Source: Doris montereyensis
Taxonomy: Eukaryota; Mollusca; Gastropoda; Nudibranchia; Dorididae
Assembly: GCA_037039925.1 (NCBI GenBank)
Contig: JAXRKP010001260.1
Coordinates: forward strand, 83,088 to 147,087
Length of the DNA stretch: 64,000 nucleotides
Direction of reading: 5' to 3'
The notes beneath the pieces were generated by a model. The model worked only from the letters and a program-made list of their open reading frames with translations, was not told the origin of the DNA and did no database searches. The position numbers were made by a program, and so were the translations under genes. Positions 25,801 to 37,800 of the stretch are shown here, one piece after another; position 1 is the stretch's first letter, and every line of letters begins with the position of its first letter.

Positions 25801-28800
25801 CCTGAGGCCTCTGGATAGTGAAAAGTTCTAAAGTTGGAATCGACACCCAACCAGTGGCCCCAGGATGGCCTTTTGCCAAAAGTGCTATTCTTGGGCCATC
25901 GGTGGCCTTAGGGATGCACTCCTTCAATGTTTCCTTTGTGGTTTTGTTTGCGCTAAAGACGATGATAGCCAACAGGAGAAGACTAGATGTATTTCAATTC
26001 ACTTTGAGCAATTGAGTATCCACATTATCGAAATTGTGTAATAATCAATATTCAATGCTTCTACTTTTTTTGTTTTTGTTTTCTTTTGTTATATAATCTA
26101 TCACTGGAGTATATAAGATGGATAACTTTATTCATACCTTAGAATCTTTGAAAAGATAAGAAAACTCACATCTAGTAAGAATTTTGTAACACTTATGTTG
26201 TATTTTAGATATGTTTATTTTTCTTACTGGACATGTTTTTCTGTAAGACTGAGATCTTTGTTTTGTGTTTTTGCTTTTCAACAGGGGTTCAAGTTATTAA
26301 TTGACAGCCATAATGCATTTGGAGGCGTAGCTTCTACAATCTCAACATATCTTGCAGATGAATTCTGCAACAAAGCGAACTTGTGTTTCTCACTGACACC
26401 TGCAAACCCTCCTGATGAAGTATTTTTAATGTGTATTTTGCTTTTTGTTTTTCTTTTTCTTCTGAAAGGATTTTGACTTTCAAATGTTCCAGACATTTTG
26501 ATTTCTGGTGATTGATGACACTTTCGGCCACCCTAAGTTTGTTTTTGTGTAGCTGTCATTTTTTGTGTAGCCACCCCCAAGTTCGTTTTTGATATGTTGC
26601 AATGTTTTGTATGAAAAAAAAAACAACCTTTTTTAAATAATAAAAATTTCATAGTAGGCATATTTCATAATGAATTAGTCTAAAGCACAGACATAGAAAG
26701 AGATCTTTCCACCTGAGTTACGATTTTATCCTGCCAGCTGCCAGCTTGGATTTCCTAGGAAACTCTTTACTTCACCTCAACAGTTTAAGGCTATTCTATA
26801 TTGAAAAAGGCTAGATTTCCAAAATCAGCCTCTAGATCATCCTAGAACTACAAATGACAGTCAAAGTGAACACCAAATGCCAAATTATGAACTAAGTAGT
26901 GAAGATGAGAGCTCAACAATTGGCCAATTTTTCCTAACCAACTTAACCTGGGTCGAATTTACATGAACAATGTTATGATGCGTAAGGCCCTACCACATTG
27001 TGGCTCATACAGTTGTCTTACATGTAGGTCAGATGTTGGTCCTGCGATGACATAGTAGTGTAATACGGACTGACACCCAGTTTGATTGTCTCATTCGGAA
27101 AATTTGAAGGTATGTCATACGCATGAGCATATCAAGAATTGTCAACAAAAAACTAAAAATGGCAGTATACAACATAGTTTATGGTCCTACTGTCCTCCAT
27201 GGCAGTCAAACCTAGATGTTGGATAATAGGGAATACAGTAGAGTACATGCAGCTGAAATGAAATATCTCAGAAGTGTAGTATGGAAAACAAAAAAGAGAG
27301 AAAATCAGAAACACACCAATAAGAGATCAAACCAAAAGCAGATGGCATTAAAACTAAGATGGAAATAATCAATTGAGATGGTTTGGGCATGTAAACAGAA
27401 TGAACGAAAAGAGAATAGCTAAATCAGTGTACAAGGCTAAAACTGAAGGTAACAGACCAAAGGCAACCTGGGAGAAAATGGAAAGAAGATATAAAAGAGG
27501 TAACTAAAGCAATGAAATTTAACTTTCACAGAAGGAAACAAAAAATGTCAGAACAGGGTAGCCTGGAGAAGGAACATTTCAGGCATCTATAAACCCACAC
27601 ACCAGAAGGTAGAATGAGAACTGATGAAGAAAAAAAGAAAGAAAATGCTCACTGCACATGTAAACTTCTAAAGTCAGAACATGCGAACAGGGAAATAACA
27701 TTAACAGCTTATTCAGTACCATGCAAAACATTGAGGGCCCTATGAACTGTATCGCTCTTTCTTTCGTTTTTGAACTGACAATCCAAAATTTTAAATAGGA
27801 AAATATGACGAGATTTGAATTGGATATCAAGAACGGAAAAGGCTGTGTTTTCTATTATTTCAATTTTAGATTGAATCAAGTGAGAAAAACGGGCTGATGA
27901 ACTGAATATAGATTTAATATTAAATTTGTCGGGTTTAAGAGAACTGATTTCGTTGTCAATTATTGAAAAAGGAAAGATCAAATGATAAACGGATTGAAAA
28001 AAATCAGTGCATAGTCAAAACTTTGGCTTTGATAATCACAATAAAAAATCACTAAGATTAAATAACTGTCCTACACCAATGTAAAGGGTAATACTAAGAT
28101 ATGGACTGCAGTAAATAAGCCAGGTCTGGCCCAGAGACAGTAATTTTGATACACAAGATTTCGCGCAGATGAGGATCACAGCCAAGTCTTCGCACGGTTC
28201 GGTTCATAACTGAAAATATCTTCTTGCAAAAAGTATGTCGAGGCAAATATGCTCAGCATTTTCGCAGCAATTATTCGAATATCTTGAAATCTGCCTTTAT
28301 CCAGCTGGCAGTAATAGTTGACAGGAGGAGCTGTTGGCATGGGGCCGACTGCAACACTTGTCACACTGTAGCTCAATGAGCTCGAGCTGTAGGTGGTCTG
28401 GAGTATTATCAGGGTTCACAGAGAAAGGAGATGGAAAAAAAGTGATCTCCTTTTTCAATAGCTACAAAATTCTGAAATGCTGTTGAAGCTCCTCAGCCAG
28501 AGATGAGATGTCTGCTGCATGTTTCTCAATTGCACACTGATATTGTTCTCTGGAAAACTGGTCATTGTGTTCTGCAGCGATGAGAAATGTGTGGTATTGG
28601 GCTGCTGTTGTGACAGATGCCTTTGGAAAAGTTGCAGCTTGGTCCCAAAAGGCTTTGATGAGTGAATACAGTTTTTCTTACCACTGCATTTTGCCCATGA
28701 AATCTTGTGTTCAGTGCGTTTAGATGTTGTGTTATGTTAACTAAAAATCCAAAAAGAAGCCAGCCAAGCAGGTTCAGATAGTTTTTGCATCGCTTGTCCT

Positions 28801-31800
28801 TTTTTGTCCGGAATTATCTGATTTCTTTCCTTTTAAAGATGGGCTGGAAACATTCACACAAGAGTTGCATAGCTTAAAGTGAGGCCACACGGGTCTGCTG
28901 TCATCTTGTGGTGAAATTTTACAAAATACCTTTTTTGAACATGTGTATTTTATATTGTGGTTAACAGTAGTGTTGTTGGGCCGCATGTTATTGATTTTAT
29001 GACAGAGGCTGCGGGCCGGTGGAAATTTGATCACGGGTCGGACTTTGGACATGCCTGACCCTCACGTAGGACCAACACGTTGGATCTTGTTTTAGCCGGG
29101 TTAAATGTATGTAGGATGTATGACAGGCATGTATGTCTGTGTGGTAGGGCCTATAGAAATGGGTCTTCAAACTTATTTTAAACTGTAATTTGACTTTTGA
29201 CTAGTTTTACCATTCTAAGTGAACACAATGATAGTTTAGTATGTTTACTGTGTGTTTATATATCTAGATCTGAGTCTAGACGTGAAATTTTACGTCTTTT
29301 TTCAGGCCAGCAGGTGGGTTTTATTTCTAGAATCCAGGTTTAAATTATAAAGCTGAAAGCCATATTAGGGAAAAGATAGACTAAGATGATATAGGACTAA
29401 ACTTAGTGATAATATCAATGATGGAAATCCTTTTTCACATTGGTATTACCTTTCTTTGTTATATTTCATTTTACCTGTTGCTCTTCGACATCCTGGCTGA
29501 ACTATCCTGCGACAGCAAGCTCTGAACGAAACATGTGGCATTGACACCGGACTCATGCCTGCGCCCCAGCCCCTTTGTTCTCCTCTTAAGCTTTGTGCTT
29601 ATGTGTTTTGTTACAAAGAAATTGCTTTCAGGTTCAAATTCCTCGTGTTAATCTCGTAATCTTTTCATCTTCTTTTTGGAGAACGAATCGGAGGAAGAGG
29701 TAGAGGAGGAGGTAGTAACAAGTAACATTGAAACTTAGTCTATTTTGAAACCTCATGACTATGTCTCCCTTTTCCACTTTTTCGCAGAAAGTGAAAAAGC
29801 ACAAAAAGAATAAACAAGAAGAAAAGGCATCATCGTTTATACACATTTCATTCAATTTTTACTTTTTTCTTCACCAGACAGTCAGAGAAAGATCATCAAG
29901 GATCCTAAACAGTGCCCTTAGTTTGTACAATATTTGCAACACATCTTCATTGTACGTTCCTTTGTCTCTTGCTTCATCTTTATGGAAAAGTGTAGGACCA
30001 CCTGTTACCATGCCATATTTAACGCATAAAGGTAGTTTTCCTTTATGCTTGAACAGAGATAATATAATTACTTTCTTTTATTTCTGCAATCATAGTTTTC
30101 TTTATTATACCATTGATTGGTCTTTAAGGTGGGAAAATCATTGAGTAAATCCAAACAAGAGCCTATTGCATCCATGCTTATTTACATTGTGGCGTCGGTG
30201 GCTGAATAGTTAGGGCTGTCGGACTGGGGATCAGTGAGGTCCCGAGTTTAAATCCTAACAAAGCCAGGTCCGACATTGTGTTCCCTTGCGAAAGACACTA
30301 AACACGCATTTCCCCTCTCTACCCAGGTGCAAATGAGTACAAGCACTAGCTTGGGAATAAAAACTTGTGTCAGACTAACGTCCTGGCGGAAGTGATTATT
30401 CTCACTTATTCCGTTTCACGCTATAGAAACCGGGATAAGCTCCGGCTCTATGGGCCTTAAGTGTCTTGATTGAACTTTACTTTATTTACATTCAATGTTC
30501 ATTGCCATTTGTATATTCCAAGAAGTAAATGTTAATGGTAATAGGGCTTCAATGTGATAGAGTAGCATACAAGATATACAAGCTAGAGGAAGACAGAATA
30601 AGATTACTAAAGAAAAATCATCCAAAGACAGAGAACTTGAAGAACTTGATGAGAAATGAAAAACACTTAGAAAGAAAGAAAGCAAGATAGCTTTGAAAAA
30701 ATTAGAATACATAGAACTCAACAAGACTGAAACAGAAAAGAAGAATGAAAGTCCAGAAGAAAGAAAAAAAAGCAAAGATCGAAGAAGTGAATGGGAAAGG
30801 AAAAGGCCCAAAAGAAACCTACAAATATTGAAAGAGAAAGAAAATCTCCTGTATTTTAAGGAAATGGGTCAAATAACAAATGACAAAGAAGAGATAATAG
30901 ATGTATGCTACAAGTATTGTGATAAATTTGTAGAAAAGCCGGTGAGCTAAAAACATTAAACCCAGACACAGATGTAATACCACCATTTACTGAACATGAA
31001 ATAGAAGATGTCATGAATAAGATGAAGCATAGAAAAACTTCAGGATATAATGGCATCACATGTGATATACTCAACTTAGGGGAACCAAAGTGTTAACGTC
31101 CCTAGTGAACATTTTCAATCAAATTATCGAATCGAAAGAAATACTAGAAATATGTCAAGAAGCAAACATAATATCATCCTATTAAAAAAAGGTGATCCAA
31201 GAGACATTAAGAACTACAGACCTATTCCCATACATACAAATTGTTTACAAAACTGATTCAAAATAGAATGGAGAAAATACTTGAGGAAAATCAACCAAAT
31301 GCAGCCGGCAGTGATTTAGAAAAGGATTTTCTACAGAATATCACCTCAGAGCTGTAGTAAAAAATTGAAAAATCAAGCAAATATTGTCTACCTCTCTCTC
31401 TTGACTGTGAGAAAGCACTTGATTCAATAGAACATTTTACAATTCTTGAAGCCATGCGAAAGACCAATGTAAACGCATAAGTCTATAATATATGAGATCT
31501 GTCCCTAAATGATGAAACGCATGCTTCTTTTGTATCCTTATAAATTTTGGACAAATAGAAAAGCTCATGTCACGCACTTGATCTAAACAAAGATTTTCAT
31601 TCTTCGTCCAAAAAGCATAGCATAGGGTTCGATTATTTATAATGTATGCGTTTAGACAGTTTCACCGACTATAAGTACAATTGCTAGAAAACATATGTAT
31701 GAATAGGCATCTGCCAGAATAGTACACCTAGACAGTCATGTATCAGAAAAATTCAAGATCAAGTGCGCTCCAACCCTATCTCTCCAAAGCTATTTACGAC

Positions 31801-34800
31801 AGCCCAAGAAGAAGTGTTCAAACATGTGGATCCAACACGGAATCAATGTACATGGAGTGCATCTCCAAAGAGCTCAGATTTTCAGATGATGTCATTTTAT
31901 TTTCAGGAAAGGAGGAAGACCCTTAAAAACAGTTTTTAACAAGCTCAACACACAAAGTCATGAAAAAAGAACTCAAGATTCATAAAGGAAAAAATGAAAA
32001 AGGTCCAACTATGAGTCAGGCAAAGAGATAAAAATAGAAAATGAGGTCATTCAAGAGAGACAAAATATACATACTGTAGTCAAAAATGGTACAGTAGTGA
32101 CCGCCTAAATGATCGGTGCTTGGGAAGCAGATAAAATGGGCACTTAAATGAAACGGGCATTTAGACGAAAAGTAGGTCAGGGGCAATAATTTGGGGGCAG
32201 GCCTATTTCTGTGAAGTTGGCTTTCCTTAGTGACTTATCAATTTCATCCAGGATTTGAAGCTTCTTTTTGTAAATTATTTCCTGGTTTAATCGTTTTTAT
32301 TTTCAAGATGTAGATCTATGTGGCTGTGTATAATTCAAGTCGTTGCTATGGAGGCTAAGAAAAGGACCTGATCCAGTGTTTCCTCATTAACTGGCATAAC
32401 CCACACTACAATCACGTGACTTATTTAATCACGAAACCTAGGACTTATGTAATTATGCAAATTTGGAGGAAAAAAACTGGATAAAGAAAAGCATCATCCA
32501 ACGGGATCAATGTGTAAATAAATTAACACGAATCTTTCAGCTCTTTTGATTCATGTTAAGATTAAGACAACAGACAGACAAGGATAAAGATTCATAGCCA
32601 GATCGTTTGTTTTGAAGTCATCACCTGTACGAAGACTTTAATGCGAGAAACAGGAACACCTGACACACTGAGGTGGTGAAGGCGCCGGATGGGTTGACCG
32701 TCTCTCACCACTTAACACCGAAGTCACAAAGGATACGCCAATGCCAGACAGGGCGTGGGGAGACGCCAGGTGATTGCATGCCACTTACAGATTCGATAAC
32801 AAGAAAGAGATGTGGGTGGAGTCCCGAAGACTTCAATTCCTAATTGCCTGATGATAAACCAGGATCTAATGGGACAAAGGATGTGTTGTACAGTGGTGGA
32901 GTTATGAAGAGAAGATTGGTCAATATTTAATACATTAGGCCTACAATGGATGGGTAATGAAGGGTGGTTGCAATGCATGGTACATTCTTTGACGGACATA
33001 AGCCCTATTAGATTAGCGATCGGATTACAGGTATGATAAAGAAAAAGATAATATTTAATCATTTACGGACGTATTTAACAATACTTTGGAGAAAAAGATA
33101 CCTGTAGTTACCGTTGAGACCGGGCATTTAGGCGAAAATCTTGGTTTTGAAACGGACATTTAGAGGGGCAATTTATATAGAATAAAATCGGTTTCATTGA
33201 GATTATGGCATTTAGGTGAAACAGACATTTAGGAAGCGGGCATTTAGTGTATTCAAAAACAAAACTGAGGAGCAAATGAAAACAAGAATACAACACGCCT
33301 GGTACAGTTTTGGGGAAACAGAGACATTTTTCAAGATAAAGATTTCCCACTGTCTATGAAAACAAAAGTATTCAATCAATGTGTGTTGCCCATTATGCCA
33401 TACTGACACCAGACCTAGTCAATATCAAAGAAACTAGCAAGAAAACTGCAAACCACCCAAAGACCAATGGAGAGAAAAATTTTATATATTAGACTCCAAG
33501 ACAAAATCTCTTGCATTGAAATAAGAAAAGAATTGGCAGTCACTGACGTCTTCAAATGCTCACTCGGACAAAAATGGAAATGGGCTGGCCGATAGTGAGA
33601 TTTAAAGACAATAGATAGACAAAAAGATGTACAGAATGGCAGCCAATAAATGGACACAGAAACCAAGGAAGACCATCAACAAGATGGCATGACGACTTTG
33701 AAAAATACATCAGAGCAACATGGCCAAGGAACGAGGAACAGAACTCGCTGGAAGGCATCTGTGGAGAGCTACATCCTGCAGTAGATTGATGATGCCTAAT
33801 CGGCAAAGTAGCATAAGAGTACTGTTTATCATTGTTAATTTGGTTGTGACCTGTCATATTGCTAGCAATTTATTTTCGTATTGCTTTTACTTTTACTTTA
33901 ATCACCTTCACATTAAGGATACACACATATATGCAATTTAGGATAGACCAATTATCAGGATCAGCATTATGCCAAATTTACTTTTCTTTGACACAGGAAT
34001 CCCTGGACTATCATACCAGTGCAATTCTTGCTGCTGCTATTGACACCGCAACACTCCTTTCAGAAGAGAGACCGATCCCATGAGATTGTATGACATTACT
34101 TCCACATTTAACTGTCAGGGTCGAAAGGTAATAGATTTTAGATAATTCCTTGAGTTTCATTTTACTTCTGTAAGACATTTATATCAAAGAATTACACAGA
34201 CAATACGGTATCATCATGTTTATGTCATTAATAGTGTGTTGCTCCATTTTACAGTTAAAGCATCATAAAATCTTAAACTCTGAAATTCTGAAGCTCATCT
34301 CTTTATTTTTTTCAGGTGTGTGCAGTAAACGGAAGTCTACCCTTCCCCTGTTGACATTGGAAAATCTTTTGCCCAATCATTGATTCAGTTGGGTGATAAA
34401 GATCCGTGGGTGTCTCTGACACCTCATGTTAAGTGTGTCAATTCACCATATTTTCAATCATGCGTAATAAGGAATGCCAAAAATGTTGGACAGAAGGTGA
34501 TCATTCTTCTTAAGTTCTGTCTTTTTTTCCAGGAAAGTCATGAAGTAACATAAGATTATCATGCAGATCAGAAGAAGACATTTTTTTTCTATTTTCAACA
34601 CCAATTTTAAAAGCTGCATAAATAAGCATGTTTAAAAAACCTAGATGACCTGTTGTCATTTCTGTTATCCAGATTTGTAAAGATGCCAAACTATTCTGCC
34701 TACACAAGCTCTTCATTGTTCTTATCCCTCCTTACCCCCAGTAGGTCAAAAAGGAAAAAGGAAAAGATAGAGGAAAGCAAAATCAAACAACAATGACAAA

Positions 34801-37800
34801 AATGCTTTCTTATCTGTTTTATCTTTTGTTTGTAAGCTTACATGATGTTCATGCGTTGTGAAGGAGGCTCTTTGATGGGACCAGCAATGACCATTAAGCA
34901 GCACCACTATATCCCTGATTCAGTTTCATTGTCTAATAATTATTTTAAACTCTCTATCGGATTTAATAACCTTACTTAAAACTATGTTTTATTCACCTTC
35001 AGGGCGACTGAACAGAAAGATGCCCATCATCCTTTAGCTGCATGCGCGTCACTGGACAGTATTTTGAGATTGTATTTAACAGAGACCTATCCTCGATCTT
35101 TAAAGTGAGTAAATATTAAAATTAAACGTACCTCAAGATCCATCCTTAACCCTTTAGTGTTCAAATGTTGTTGTTGTTTTTTCAGGTAGAAATTTGCTCC
35201 ACGTAATTCTTGCATATTTAACGACCTCATGTCTTTTGAAATCCGAATATGCCAACATATTCATATGAGCTCCAAGAAAACTATCAAGGATATCAAAAAA
35301 CTGTTCTGGGGGCAATAAAGAGCATGAGAAAGACCAAAGCATGCCCAATACAGCAAAAGGAAAGCAAAACAGGAAGAGTTTGGACAAAGATTTCAAGAAA
35401 GTTATCAGGCAATCAAAAGATGTTTTGGGGAACAATAAACAGCATGAAGAAGACCAAAGCATGCCCAATTAGATAAATTAAGAACACCAAAGGAGAATTA
35501 ATGAAGGAAGACAGCGAAATGATGGAAAGATGGAAACATTTTTTTCAGCAATTACATAATCCCTTCAGAACATATTCCCTCTAGAACATATTAAACAAGG
35601 AGTACAGATCAACCAGTAAGAATAATAAATAATCCAGATAAGATAACTGAAGATGTAGATGTCTCAATGGAAGAAATTCATACAATTATAGAAAGGCTAC
35701 AGGAGCAGATCAAGTTTATCCAGAAATGATTATAAATCAAAGGAGAGCGGCAGGCAAACTACTGCATGCAATATGTCAACAAGCATGGAAGTTAAAACAG
35801 GTGCCATATGATTGGAAAAAGGAATGATTGTACCATACACAAACTATGGAGGGATATCACCTTACTACTAAGCATAGCAGGAATAGTATATGCCAGGATA
35901 CTAGAAATGAGACAGAGGAAAAGAGTAGAGATCAGATTGAAGAACATAAGAGCGGATTCAGACCAGGGAGAAGTGTACAGACCACATGTTTACAATTATA
36001 CAAATAAAAGAAAAATTCCTTAGAAGAAATATTGACTTAGAAAAGGCATTTGACACTGAGGAGTGATGAACAATGGCATTTTTTAAAAGAACATAGTGTA
36101 TATCAAAATTTGATAGAAGCTGTTAAAAAGTTTTTACAATAAACCAACATATGCAGTGAGAGTTAGTGGAAACTTATTTAAAGAATGTGATGTAGGTTAG
36201 AAAGGGCTGTATTCTAAGCCCTCTTTTGTTTATCATATTTATGGATTCAGTCGCAAAATGAATGTAGGTATGTGGAAACTCAAACCAGTAAATCTATCAA
36301 TGCTTTCATTTGCTGATGATTTAACTCTATTTGAGAAGTCAGAATGGGACCTTGAGTATACTATTAACATACTGATAAATGAACTAAATAAATGAGGAAT
36401 AAAAGTAAGGCAAAGAAAACAATGCTAGTAACTAGGAAGCTAAAATACAACATCTTGAACTAGGCTGAGAGAAGTAAGAACAAGTTCAAAGCTAAAATTA
36501 CTTAGGAGTAATCATTAACTCAGAGGGAAAACTAAGAGAAAAAATCAGCCAGAGAATCCAAAAGGCAAGGGCAATATATAACCATCTAGGAAAGGTATTT
36601 GTAGGTAAACAAGAATTGTCAACAAAAACCAAAAGGGCAGTTTACAACACAGTTTATTGTCCTGCTCTCCTCTATGGCAGTGAAACCTAGATCTTAAACA
36701 GTAGAGAATGCAGAAGAGTACAATCAGCTGACATGAAATATCTAAGGAGACAACACACAACAATAAGAAATCAAAATCAAAACAGATGGCATAAAAAACT
36801 AAAATAGAAATAAATCAACTGAGATGATCTGGGCATGTAAACAGAATGAAGGAAAAGAGAATAACTGAATTAGTACACAATGCTAAAATCAAGGCAAAAG
36901 ATCAAAAGGCAGACCTCAGAGAAAGTGGGGAAGAAGATATAAAGGAGGCATTAAAGCAACAAAAATTTAAACCCTCACAGAAGGAAACAGAAAATGTCAG
37001 GACATGGTAGTTTGAAGAAAGATAATTTCGGACATCTAAACCCATATACAGGAAGGTAGAATAGGAATTGATAAAGAAAGAAAGAAAGAATTACGGTTTA
37101 GAGGAAATAAAAAACTGATTGTTTATCATTGAATGAGTTCCTTTAAAATGGGTGCCAAAAATCAACTACTGAGTTGTTCTCCAAGGTGAACAAAGTTAAG
37201 AAAAACACCTCAAAAACATTACTTTTAAATAAAAATGAATCTATAAATATGCAAGTTATTTTTGCTGACTTATATTTTTTCTGAAACAGAAGAGGAAATC
37301 TGCCATCATATTGTACTTCCATGATACCTATTGATACCTTTTAAAAAAAATATTTTACTTTTTTTCACATCTTTTCATTTCATCCTTAATCTAATAAAAA
37401 GATTTTATGTAAAGATTGAGTTATAGCAGGCTCACCCACCATACCCAATTTATCCCCTAGCAAGTCATTTCATTAAAAATCTTTCTCAACTCCCTGTCGG
37501 GTGCATTGCACTAACACTCTGACAAGATCTTTCTCTCTGGGTACTCATTGTCACCTGAGTCAAATGAGAAAAGCAGAGTAAAGTAGCTTTCCTAAGAATA
37601 GAACATGATAAAAAGAAACCTGGGCTAGCCAAGGTTTTGAACTAATGTCATCGTGACTACAGACTCACAACAGCTTTGTTAAAACTTATCCTTGTCAGCA
37701 TTTTCAAACCTGATGTCATTTTTTTCTGTGATTTTTGCCCTTTCTCTGCAAGACAAGCACGCTTTGCATTTGGTTGTATTTTCCTAAACGCTTTCTGAAA

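Larger units (their letters stand above)
30490..33795 (+). mobile_element. RTE-type LINE (LINE-B) split by two insertions
   Basis: Pieces of one reverse transcriptase occur in order. 30,490-31,440 gives a lysine-rich linker, then FTEHEIEDVMNKMKHRKTSG, and DIKNYRPI; in shifted frames come the thumb-side YCLPLSL..DCEKALDSIEH segments. 31,700-32,089 gives the GVRQGDP-like region, FSDDVILFSGKEED and MSQAKEIKIENEVIQE. 33,252-33,795 gives TEEQMKTRIQHAWYSFG, ILYIRLQDKISCIEIRK, LGQKWKWAGH and NQGRPSTRWHDDFEKYI. Many frameshifts and stops. The gaps are filled by 31,441-31,699 and 32,092-33,249. Confidence 0.8.

Noticed and set aside
28774..29052. 92-codon minus-strand frame
   Set aside because: It lies within the hAT relic in the wrong frame for the recognised transposase motifs.
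30482..30811. 109-codon minus-strand frame (Phe/Leu/Ser-rich)
   Set aside because: It is the antisense shadow of the lysine/glutamate-rich linker of the RTE LINE on the + strand.
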